Of a stretch of 64,000 nt of DNA, positions 34,301-40,891 are shown piece by piece; positions within the stretch are counted from its first letter, which is position 1; each line of letters starts with the position of its first letter. Source of the DNA: an uncultured Clostridia bacterium (GTDB lineage: Bacteria > Bacillota > Clostridia > Oscillospirales > Acutalibacteraceae); assembly GCA_947631855.1 (NCBI GenBank), contig CANRMX010000001.1, forward strand, positions 1-64,000, given 5' to 3'. Below the pieces are notes generated by a model, which had not been told where the DNA came from, did not search any database, and was given only the letters and a program-made list of their open reading frames with translations. The position numbers and the translations under genes were made by a program.

Positions 34301-37283
34301 CTTCGGCATAGAAAGTCACGGTGGTGGTTTCATAGGGCACGGTCATTTTGTATTCCAGCTGCTCCGGCGAGAAAGTGGGATTCAACTCGCCCTCCTCACT
34401 ATACAGGGTGATTAACGAGGCGTCCGCCTTGAGCGGGTCGGGCGTAGGCGTGGGGGCTTTCGTCTCCCGGTGGACGGTGACGGTATATTCCTGCTTGGTT
34501 TTGCCATCCTCCGCGGTGACGGTGATGATAAACTCCGTGTCGCTGCCACCGGGGCCGAGATTCTTGCGATGGACGCGGTAAGTGGCTCCCTCTGCCGCTT
34601 CGGCGTAGAAGGTGACGCTGGTGACTTCATAGGGCACGGTCATGGTGTACTCGTGCTGTTCGGGTGCGAAAGCGGGCGTCAACTCCCCTTCCTCGCTGTA
34701 CAGGGTCAGCAGTGACGCATCGGCCTTGAGTGGGTCGGGTGTGGGCGTGGGGGCTTTTGCCTCGCGGTGTACCGTTACTTTGTACTCCTGCTTCGTCTTG
34801 CCGTCCTCTGCCGTCACGGTGATGATAAACTCGGTGTCGCTGCCGCCGGGGCCTAAGTTCTTGCGATTGACGCGATAGGTCGCGCCCTCCGCCGCCTCGG
34901 CGTAGAAGGTCACACTGGTGACTTCGTAAGGAACGGTCATGGTGTAGGCATGCTGGTCGGGGGAGAAATCGGGAGACAAATCCCCTTCCTCGCTGTACAG
35001 CATAGAAAGCGAAGCGTCTGAACTGGACGGAGGCGGTGTCGCTTTTGTCTCCCGGTGGACGGTGACAGTGTATTCCTGCTTGGTCTTGCCATCTTCCGCC
35101 GTCACGGTGATAATGAATTCCGTATCGCTGCCGCCCGGGCCAAGATTCTTGCGATTCACGCGATAAGTCGCGCCCTCTGCTGCTTCGGCGTAGAAGGTGA
35201 TGCTGGTAGTCGCGTAGGGCACCGTCATGGTGTATTCGTACTGGTCGGGGGAGAAATCAGGAGATAACTCTCCTTCCTCGCTGTACAGCATAGAAAGCGA
35301 AGCGTCTGAACTGGACGGAGGCGGTGTCGCTTTTGTCTCCCGGTGGACTGTCACCTTGTACTCCTGCTTGGTCTTGCCGTCCTCGGCTGTCACGGTGATA
35401 ATAAAATCGGTGTCGCTGCCACCGGGGCCAAGGTTCTTGCGGTTGACGCGGTAAGTGGCACCTTCCGCTGCCTCGGCGTAGAAGGTGATGCTGGTAACTT
35501 CGTAAGGCACGGTCATAGTATACTCGTGCTGGTCGGGGGAGAAATCAGGGCTTAACTCTCCGTCCTCGCTGTAAAGAGTGATCAACGAAGCGTCGGCCTT
35601 GAGCGGGTCAGGTGTGGGCGTAGGCGCTTTTTCCTCCCGGTGAACAGTAACTGTGTACTCCTGCTTGGTCTTGCCGTCTTCCGCCGTCACAGTGATGATA
35701 AACTCCGTGTCACTGCCGCCCGGGCCGAGATTCTTCCGATTGACGCGGTAAGTGGCGCTCTCCGCCGCTTCGGCATAGAAGGTAACACTGGTGATCTCAT
35801 AGGGCACGGTCATGGTGTACTCGTGCTGTTCCGACGAGAAAGCGGGCGTCAACTCCCCTTCCTCGCTGTACAGGGTAAGCAACGAGGCATCCGCCTTGAG
35901 CGGGTCAAGCGTGGGCGTAGGCGCTTTCGCCTCGCGGTGAACTGTCACCTTGTATTCCTGTTTCGTCTTGCCGTCCTCGGCGGTGACAGTGATTACAAAT
36001 TCAGTATCACTCCCGCCCGGGCCTAAGTTCTTGCGGTTCACGCGGTAAGTCGCGCCTTCTGCGGCCTCGGCGTAGAACGTCACACTGGTAGTCGCGTAGG
36101 GAACTGTCATGGTATAGTCGTACTGTTCAGGCGAGAACGCAGGTGTCAACTCGCCTTCCTCGCTGTACAGGGTGATTAACGAGGCATCCGCTTTGAGCGG
36201 GTCAGGCGTGGGCGTGGGCGCTTTGGCTTCGCGGTGAACTGTCACTTTATATTCCTGCTTCGTCTTGCCGTCCTCGGCGGTGACAGTGATGATAAACTCC
36301 GTGTCGCTCCCACCGGGGCCGAGATTTTTCCGATTGACCCGGAAAGTTGCACCTTCCGCCGCCTCGGCGTAGAAGGTAACGCTGGTAACCTCATAGGGTA
36401 CCGTCATGGTGTATTCATACAGTTCGGGCGAGAAATCGGGAGTTAATTCTCCTTCTTCGCTGTACAGCATGGAAAGCGAAGCATCCGTACTCGATGGCGG
36501 CGGGGTGGCTTTCGCCTCGCGGTGGACAGTGACAGTATACTCCTGCTTGGTCTTGCCGTCCTCGGCGGTGACGGTGATGATAAACTCGGTGTCGCTACCA
36601 CCGGGGCCAAGGTTTTTGCGATTGACGCGGTAAGTCGCACCCTCCGCGGCTTCAGCGTAGAAGGTAACGCTGGTGACTTCATAGGGCACCGTCATGGTGT
36701 ACGCGTGCAGGTCGGGGGAGAAATCGGGCGTCAACTCGCCTTCCTCACTGTACAACATCAACAGGGACGCGTCCGCGGAGGGCGGCGCTTCCACCGCAAA
36801 GGACAACTCCTGCCGCAGCTCCGTGTTGATGGGCTGGGCGGAGGGATCCACCGCGTCGTACACCCGCAGATAAAAGGAGGCTTCCACCGACGGCGCGTCC
36901 TCCCGCACCCGGAAAACGTAGGTGAAGGTTTCTCCCGCGTCGGTCAGGCTTGTCCGGGAATTGGCCATGGTGTATGCGGAACTCACCGTTCCATCGCCGG
37001 GACGGGTGACCACATAGCCCATCCCCAGCACCGCGGAGGCCTCGGTGCGCACATATTCAAAGCAGGAGGCGTCATAATCCACCCGCGTCAGGAACGCGCC
37101 GATGCTGTCCAGAGAACCGTCGTAATTGACCGTGAGGGTCACGCGATCTCCTGCGCCGCCCGCGACGGTGTTCAGAGAGCCGGAAAAAGCGAGTGTATTC
37201 CCCTGGGCCGGTTGGAAGATCCAAACGGGGCAGACAAGCGTGAGCAGCAAAGACAGCGCCGCGATGATGGCGGTTTTGCGCAT
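31386..37283 (-). CDS. Giant surface protein with 17 cadherin-like beta-sandwich repeats
   Basis: This is a 1965-residue exported protein. A signal peptide (MRKTAIIAALSLLLTLV...) is followed by a cohesin-like domain (about 30-165, 'SGSLNTVAGGAGDRVTLTV'). Seventeen repeats of 96 or 99 residues then match the cadherin-like beta sandwich family (PF12733): each holds MTVPYEVTSVTF, YRVNRKNLGPGGS and ITVTAEDGKTKQEYTVTVHRE. Two linker types (PTPTPDPLKA and TPPPSS) join them. A Pro/Thr/Lys-rich stretch, one membrane segment (VVVGILMLGGSILVAGPLAG) and a basic tail follow; there is no LPXTG motif. GAAGGAGG lies upstream of ATG 37283. It is probably a rigid surface stalk or adhesin; the partner is unknown. 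Confidence 0.85.
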   Translation of the reverse strand: MRKTAIIAALSLLLTLVCPVWIFQPAQGNTLAFSGSLNTVAGGAGDRVTLTVNYDGSLDSIGAFLTRVDYDASCFEYVRTEASAVLGMGYVVTRPGDGTVSSAYTMANSRTSLTDAGETFTYVFRVREDAPSVEASFYLRVYDAVDPSAQPINTELRQELSFAVEAPPSADASLLMLYSEEGELTPDFSPDLHAYTMTVPYEVTSVTFYAEAAEGATYRVNRKNLGPGGSDTEFIITVTAEDGKTKQEYTVTVHREAKATPPPSSTDASLSMLYSEEGELTPDFSPELYEYTMTVPYEVTSVTFYAEAAEGATFRVNRKNLGPGGSDTEFIITVTAEDGKTKQEYKVTVHREAKAPTPTPDPLKADASLITLYSEEGELTPAFSPEQYDYTMTVPYATTSVTFYAEAAEGATYRVNRKNLGPGGSDTEFVITVTAEDGKTKQEYKVTVHREAKAPTPTLDPLKADASLLTLYSEEGELTPAFSSEQHEYTMTVPYEITSVTFYAEAAESATYRVNRKNLGPGGSDTEFIITVTAEDGKTKQEYTVTVHREEKAPTPTPDPLKADASLITLYSEDGELSPDFSPDQHEYTMTVPYEVTSITFYAEAAEGATYRVNRKNLGPGGSDTDFIITVTAEDGKTKQEYKVTVHRETKATPPPSSSDASLSMLYSEEGELSPDFSPDQYEYTMTVPYATTSITFYAEAAEGATYRVNRKNLGPGGSDTEFIITVTAEDGKTKQEYTVTVHRETKATPPPSSSDASLSMLYSEEGDLSPDFSPDQHAYTMTVPYEVTSVTFYAEAAEGATYRVNRKNLGPGGSDTEFIITVTAEDGKTKQEYKVTVHREAKAPTPTPDPLKADASLLTLYSEEGELTPAFAPEQHEYTMTVPYEVTSVTFYAEAAEGATYRVHRKNLGPGGSDTEFIITVTAEDGKTKQEYTVTVHRETKAPTPTPDPLKADASLITLYSEEGELNPTFSPEQLEYKMTVPYETTTVTFYAEAAEGATYRVNRKNLGPGGSDTEFIITVTAEDGKTKQEYTVTVHREAKATPPPSSTDASLSMLYSEEGDLSPDFSPDLHEYTMTVPYATTSVTFYAEAAEGATYRVNRKNLGPGGSDTEFIITVTAEDGKTKQEYTVTVHREAKATPPPSSSDASLSMLYSEEEDLSPDFSPDQHEYTMTVPYEVTSVTFYAEAAEGATYRVNRKNLGPGGSDTEFIITVTAEDGKTKQEYTVTVHREAKAPTPTPDPLKADASLITLYSEEGELNPAFSPEQLEYTMTVPYETTTVSFSAETAEGATYRVNRKNLGPGGSDTEFIITVTAEDGKTKQEYTVTVHREAKIPTPTPDPLKADASLITLYSEEGDLSPDFSPEQLEYKMTVPYEVTSVTFYAEAAEGATYRVNRKNLGPGGSDTEFIITVTAEDGKTKQEYTVTVHREAKAPTPTPDPLKAGASLITLYSEEGELSPDFSPDQHEYKMTVPYETTTVSFSAETTEGATYRVNRKNLGPGGSDTEFVITVTAEDGKTKQEYTVTVHRETKAPTPTPDPLKADASLLTLYSEEGELTPDFSPDQHEYTMTVPYEVTSVTFYAEAAEGATYRVNRKNLGPGGSDTEFIITVTAEDGKTKQEYTVTVHREEKAPTPTPDPLKADASLITLYSEDGELSPDFSPDQHEYTMTVPYEVTSITFYAEAAEGATYRVNRKNLGPGGSDTEFIITVTAEDGTTKQEYTVTVHREAKAPTPTPDPLKADASLITLYSEEGELTPVFSPEQLEYTMTVPYETTTVSFSAETAEGATYRVNRKNLGPGGSESNFEITVTAADGQTKQTYTVLVHREAKAATPKPALTPKPTATAKSTATPKPAATAKSTAGGSTKTAAPQSTPAAGKIVVPDSSTQSPTTTATPTPTATAPPVSAATEAPANTADASPQPIVLRAGNSASAAPVVVGILMLGGSILVAGPLAGKLPGIGRKNPKDP
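31800..36770 (-). repeat. Seventeen tandem 288/297-bp coding repeats
   Basis: The cadherin-like modules repeat with periods of 297 bases (PTPTPDPLKA linker) or 288 bases (TPPPSS linker), with high nucleotide identity, and synonymous variants are shared between non-adjacent units. Confidence 0.9.
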
Positions 37284-37320
37284 CTGCGCGCACCTCCTTC
37301 ATTTTTGATTGCATGAAATA

Positions 37321-37349
37321 AAGATACCACAAACGTTGTCTTTGTGCAA
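37321..37349 (-). promoter_or_regulatory. Promoter of the cadherin-like repeat protein gene
   Basis: On the minus strand, TTGCAC (37349-37344) and TATCTT (37326-37321) are spaced by 17 bases, with TGG before the -10. Confidence 0.6.
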
Positions 37350-37429
37350 TTTTTTTGGGAATTTTTTCGTGATTTTTTTTCGGGCAGGGCCCGCGGCCAC
37401 TTCGCGGGCAAGCGACTGACAGCAGCCCA

Positions 37430-37535
37430 CCCTCGTCCAGCACGCAAAAAGTTCCGCGACCTGTAAAGTTGTTTCCAGCACGCACCAGCGCACGCAAACG
37501 TGCGCGAAACGCGTCGTGCCTGCGGGCTCAGCCCG
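37430..37535 (-). repeat. Dispersed intergenic repeat, copy E
   Basis: On the minus strand it begins CGGGCTGAGCCCGCAGGCAC, five bases after the stop codon of the solute-binding protein gene, then TTTCGCGCACGTTTGCGTGC, GCTGGTGCGTGCTGGAAACA, CAGGTCGCGGAACTTTTTGC and GTGCTGGACGAGG. It matches copy D closely. Confidence 0.8.
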
Positions 37536-37536
37536 A

Positions 37537-38916
37537 CTATTCTGCGATCTCGATCTTCATGCGGCTGTAGGCTTCGTGGATCACCTTGTCAAGGTCCGCG
37601 TTGGGGTTGCGCTGGGAGATGGCCGAGCAGTCGCTGTACAGGGTGGAAAGCTCCCGGGTGAGCTCGCCCCGGAACTGCGTGTGGGTGATCTCCCGCCGTA
37701 TCCGGGTGAATTCCTCAAAATTTCTTTCGCTCAGGGCCATCGCCAGCGGGGGCGATACGCCGCGCCATTCCGTGGGATGTTTCTCTCGATAGTTGCGCAG
37801 GTAGTCCCGGACAAAATCCTGGGAATACGACTCCTCGAACACGGGCACAGAGGTATACGCCACCTGGTCATAGAACCGCAGGTTGAGCAGCGCATCCCGG
37901 CTGAGCAGGGCGTCCAGCACGAAAAAGGCGTCATCGGGCCGCCGGGTGTTGGCGTTGATGGCCGCCCAGGCGGCCACGGAGACCTTCACGCCGCCCTCGT
38001 CGCAATAGGTGGGCAGCATGGTCAGCGAAGCCCTGGGGACATTCTCGGGCGCTATGTCGGAGATCCAATGGCAGAAACTGGCATAGTTCCACGCTCCAAA
38101 GTTACCGCTAACACCGTCGGAAAAAAACTCCGGCAGTTTCCAAAGGTTCTTCCGGGTGTTGGTGTCGATCTCCAGCATCTGGTCGATGCGCTCCCGCAGC
38201 TCCTCCTCGGTGAAGGCAAGCGCCCGGTGGTCGGATTCATAATTGGCCAACGTGCCAAAGGTGAGGCTCAAACAGTTTTTTCCATCGACCACCCCGTTAG
38301 AAACTAAGGCCCGCATCAACGAGCCAGTCACCTGCAAAAAGCCGGTGTCGTCGTCCACCACATCCTGCCAGCTGTTGCCCGCGGGCGCCTCGGGCAGCTC
38401 CTCCTGCCGGAAGCAGGTCACAGAGAGATCATAGGCCAGCGGCAGCACCACCTGCCCGTAGGTTTCGCTGCGGCCCGCCGCCATCACCTCGGCGGTCAGC
38501 GCGTCCTGATCCATAAACTGGGCCTTTTCCAGATAGTCGTCCAGGGGGTAAAACTGGCCCAGCTCCATGTTCTTTTCCGGGGTTAAAAACAGGGAATCTC
38601 CGTTGTCGATGATGAACACGTCCGGGCCCTCTCCCGCCATCATCTCCGTGCGCACCCGGGTAAAGAGGGACTGCCGGGCACTCTCATCGTATCTCGGCAC
38701 CACTTCGATCTCCACATCCTCGGGCCCGCCCATCTCTTTCAGAAATTTTGCCAGATCGCCCGCATACATACTATCAGAGGTTGTATCATTAATAAGAGCC
38801 CCATTCAGTTCCAGAAGTACTTGAAGGGGCTTTTCTTCTTTTTTGCAGCCAGACAACCCGCCCAGACTGAAAAGGGCAAGGGCGGCGCAAAGGAACAGGG
38901 ACGCCCCTTTTTTCAT
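37537..38916 (-). CDS. Extracellular solute-binding lipoprotein
   Basis: This is a 459-residue lipoprotein (lipobox LSGC, Cys24) of the sugar-type ABC solute-binding fold. The pattern MMAGEGPDVFIID and the periplasmic-binding architecture fit bacterial extracellular solute-binding proteins (family 1-like). No permease or ATPase gene lies nearby, so it is an orphan; it might share a distant transporter or act as a sensor. GGGAGGAAT precedes ATG 38916 by about seven bases. A dispersed repeat begins directly after the stop codon. Confidence 0.8.
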   Translation of the reverse strand: MKKGASLFLCAALALFSLGGLSGCKKEEKPLQVLLELNGALINDTTSDSMYAGDLAKFLKEMGGPEDVEIEVVPRYDESARQSLFTRVRTEMMAGEGPDVFIIDNGDSLFLTPEKNMELGQFYPLDDYLEKAQFMDQDALTAEVMAAGRSETYGQVVLPLAYDLSVTCFRQEELPEAPAGNSWQDVVDDDTGFLQVTGSLMRALVSNGVVDGKNCLSLTFGTLANYESDHRALAFTEEELRERIDQMLEIDTNTRKNLWKLPEFFSDGVSGNFGAWNYASFCHWISDIAPENVPRASLTMLPTYCDEGGVKVSVAAWAAINANTRRPDDAFFVLDALLSRDALLNLRFYDQVAYTSVPVFEESYSQDFVRDYLRNYREKHPTEWRGVSPPLAMALSERNFEEFTRIRREITHTQFRGELTRELSTLYSDCSAISQRNPNADLDKVIHEAYSRMKIEIAE

Positions 38917-38951
38917 AAAAGAATTCCTCCCTCAAAATAATATGATATATG

Positions 38952-38988
38952 AAAAAATCCGCAGTCTGCAAACTGAAAAGACTGCGGA
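38952..38988 (-). terminator. Terminator of the small secreted protein gene
   Basis: On the minus strand, TCCGCAGTC and GACTGCGGA (38980-38988 and 38958-38966) form a stem followed by TTTTTT (38957-38952). A T-run on the other side makes it potentially bidirectional. Confidence 0.85.
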
Positions 38989-39030
38989 CTTTTTCTACAT
39001 TAGACTATTACAAATCTACGTTAGGGTATT

Positions 39031-39327
39031 TTAGGCATAAGGACAAGTTTCTTGGTACTTTTTGAAAACATCAAAATACCCGTCATAGCGGCAGTTCCAA
39101 TGGTAGAAGGTACCATACAGAGTATGCTCATGCGGACCATTGTGATTTGCGCATATAGACACAGATACTGTTTGCTTACCTGCGGATGTGGTATAAGTTG
39201 ACTCAGTACCGCAGCGCGGGCAAGGCCCACCGGGAGTATTGACAACAGCACTGACAGGTGTTGCGATCACCCCAGCGCACACGGCCATGGACAGTAAAGC
39301 TACCTTTACTTTACCCAGTTTCTTCAT
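39031..39327 (-). CDS. Small secreted Cys-rich protein of unknown function
   Basis: This is a 98-residue protein with a clear signal peptide (MKKLGKVKVALLSMAVCAGV... cut after VSA). The mature part of about 70 residues has a CPRC pair, then CANHNGPHEH, then WNC and a final ETCPYA, so six to seven Cys/His positions could bind zinc or form disulfides. I do not recognise the family. The gene and its flanks are markedly AT-richer than the neighbours, and it has its own consensus promoter and terminator, which suggests acquired DNA. Confidence 0.7.
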   Translation of the reverse strand: MKKLGKVKVALLSMAVCAGVIATPVSAVVNTPGGPCPRCGTESTYTTSAGKQTVSVSICANHNGPHEHTLYGTFYHWNCRYDGYFDVFKKYQETCPYA

Positions 39328-39423
39328 TGCTTGTTCCGCCTTAAAAATTAATAAATTATATTTCTACAACAGGAAAACGAGCACAAATCCTGTTGGAAAT
39401 ACCAAAATCTTCCTTATGAACAA

Positions 39424-39452
39424 ATTATACTTCATGTCAAAATCATTGTCAA
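39424..39452 (-). promoter_or_regulatory. Promoter of the small secreted protein gene
   Basis: On the minus strand, TTGACA (39452-39447) and TATAAT (39429-39424) are spaced by exactly 17 bases, a perfect consensus promoter. The leader of about 90 bases is AT-rich. Confidence 0.85.
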
Positions 39453-39497
39453 GTCTTTTTTTAAAAAAATATGATGTTTATTTCTTGAACGCCCATC

Positions 39498-39527
39498 TTG
39501 ACAAGGATCGACCGAACGGCGTACAAT
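39498..39527 (+). promoter_or_regulatory. Promoter of the M42 peptidase gene
   Basis: TTGACA (39498-39503) and TACAAT (39522-39527) are spaced by 18 bases. Confidence 0.75.
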
Positions 39528-39609
39528 GGGGGCGGTTCTTCTCCGGCTGGCGGATGGGATTCCCCCAACCCCGCCGCGAACACATTTGACGAAGAAAAGA
39601 GGAATTTGC

Positions 39610-40665
39610 ATGAACCGGGAATTTTTGAAGGAGCTGTTGGCCACGCCCTCCGTCAGCGGCTATGAAGAGGCGATCCAGCGGAAGGCGCTGGCCTTTGGCA
39701 AAGGATTCGCCCACACCCAGCGCACCGATCCCAGCGGCAATGCCATCTCCGTGGTGAATCCCCAGGCGGCCCATAAGATCCTGCTGTGCGGCCATATCGA
39801 CGAGATCGGCTTTGTGGTGACCCATATCGATGGCTCCGGCCTGCTGCATCTCACCGGCGCGGGCGGCGTGCGGCCCCGGCTGTATATCGGCTCTCCCGTG
39901 CAGGTGATGCACGGCGGCCAGCGCGTCAGCGGGGTGATCGCCACCTCCTCCGACCTGCTGCGCAAGGAGCGCACCGAGGCCTCCGACCTGCTGGTGGATA
40001 TCGGGGCGGATTCCAAAGAGGAGGCCGCGAAGCTGGTGTCCATCGGCGACCCGGTGTGCGCGGATGTGGCCATGACCGAGCTGCTGAACGACCGCTTCAC
40101 CTGCCGTGCGCTGGACGACAAGACCGGGGCCTTCGTGGTGCTGGAGGCCGCGAAAATGGCCGCCGAAAAGGGCGCCACCATGGGGATTTACGCCGCCACC
40201 ACCGTGGGCGAGGAGACCAGCGGCCGCGGCGCGTACTATGCCTCCACCCGCATCAAGCCGGACTGCGCCATTGCCGTGGACGTGACCTGGGCCAGCGACG
40301 CGCCGGGCGCCACGCCCACAACCACCGGCGAAGTGAAGCTGGGGGCCGGGCCGGTGCTGTGCAGGGCATCGGTGGTCAACAAGCCCATGAACGCCCTGCT
40401 GGAGCAGGTGGCCAAAGAGGAAGGCATCGACATCCAGTGGGAGATCGCCACGGGCCACACGGGCACCGACGGCGACACGGCCAACCGTGCCGGCGAGGGC
40501 GTGCCCATGGCGCTGGTGTCCATTCCCCTGCGGTATATGCACAGCTCTGTGGAGGTGGGCAGCTGGAAGGACCTGGACGACTGCATCCGCCTGCTGAGCG
40601 CGTTCCTGGTGCGCTTGTCCGCAGAGATGGAGAAGGGTTTCGATTTCTGCGCGCTGACCGTGTAA
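39610..40665 (+). CDS. M42 family glutamyl aminopeptidase
   Basis: This is a 351-residue dinuclear-zinc aminopeptidase (PepA/FrvX/YsdC type) forming large tetrahedral complexes that trim peptides in the cytoplasm. Metal and catalytic motifs visible are GHIDEIG, the LDDKTGAF segment, TTVGEETSGRGA (catalytic Glu pair) and VDVTWASDAPG, with a final SIPLRYMHSSVEV metal His. Start ATG 39610 has AGAGGAA five bases upstream. It is monocistronic with its own promoter and a strong terminator. Confidence 0.92.
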   Translation: MNREFLKELLATPSVSGYEEAIQRKALAFGKGFAHTQRTDPSGNAISVVNPQAAHKILLCGHIDEIGFVVTHIDGSGLLHLTGAGGVRPRLYIGSPVQVMHGGQRVSGVIATSSDLLRKERTEASDLLVDIGADSKEEAAKLVSIGDPVCADVAMTELLNDRFTCRALDDKTGAFVVLEAAKMAAEKGATMGIYAATTVGEETSGRGAYYASTRIKPDCAIAVDVTWASDAPGATPTTTGEVKLGAGPVLCRASVVNKPMNALLEQVAKEEGIDIQWEIATGHTGTDGDTANRAGEGVPMALVSIPLRYMHSSVEVGSWKDLDDCIRLLSAFLVRLSAEMEKGFDFCALTV

Positions 40666-40692
40666 GGTATACCATTTATAATAGGAACAGAC

Positions 40693-40725
40693 GCGGGGGA
40701 CTTGGGAAAGTTCCCCGCTGTTTTT
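40693..40725 (+). terminator. Terminator of the M42 peptidase gene
   Basis: GCGGGGGACTT pairs with AAAGTTCCCCGC and is followed by a T-run (40720-40725). Confidence 0.85.
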
Positions 40726-40754
40726 GTGCCGCCGGCGGGCGCCAGGATTTACCC

Positions 40755-40783
40755 TTGCATTTTAGCCGTGCCTATGGTATCAT
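40755..40783 (+). promoter_or_regulatory. Promoter of the signalling operon
   Basis: TTGCAT (40755-40760) and TATCAT (40778-40783) are spaced by 17 bases. Transcription would begin near 40790, which argues against translation from ATG 40793 and for the start at 40892. Confidence 0.6.
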
Positions 40784-40891
40784 AAACTGTGTATGACCGT
40801 CCCTATGCCCTGCGGCAAGCGGGGCCGGGAAACGGAAAAAAATCGGGCGGCAGAACTGCGGCCGCCTGTGGGTGCGGGGGCGATAGATCGC

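Noticed and set aside
40793-40891. N-terminal extension of the REC-HD-GYP-GGDEF protein
   Set aside because: The predicted transcription start lies at about 40790 and the extension has no similarity; the receiver begins directly after ATG 40892.
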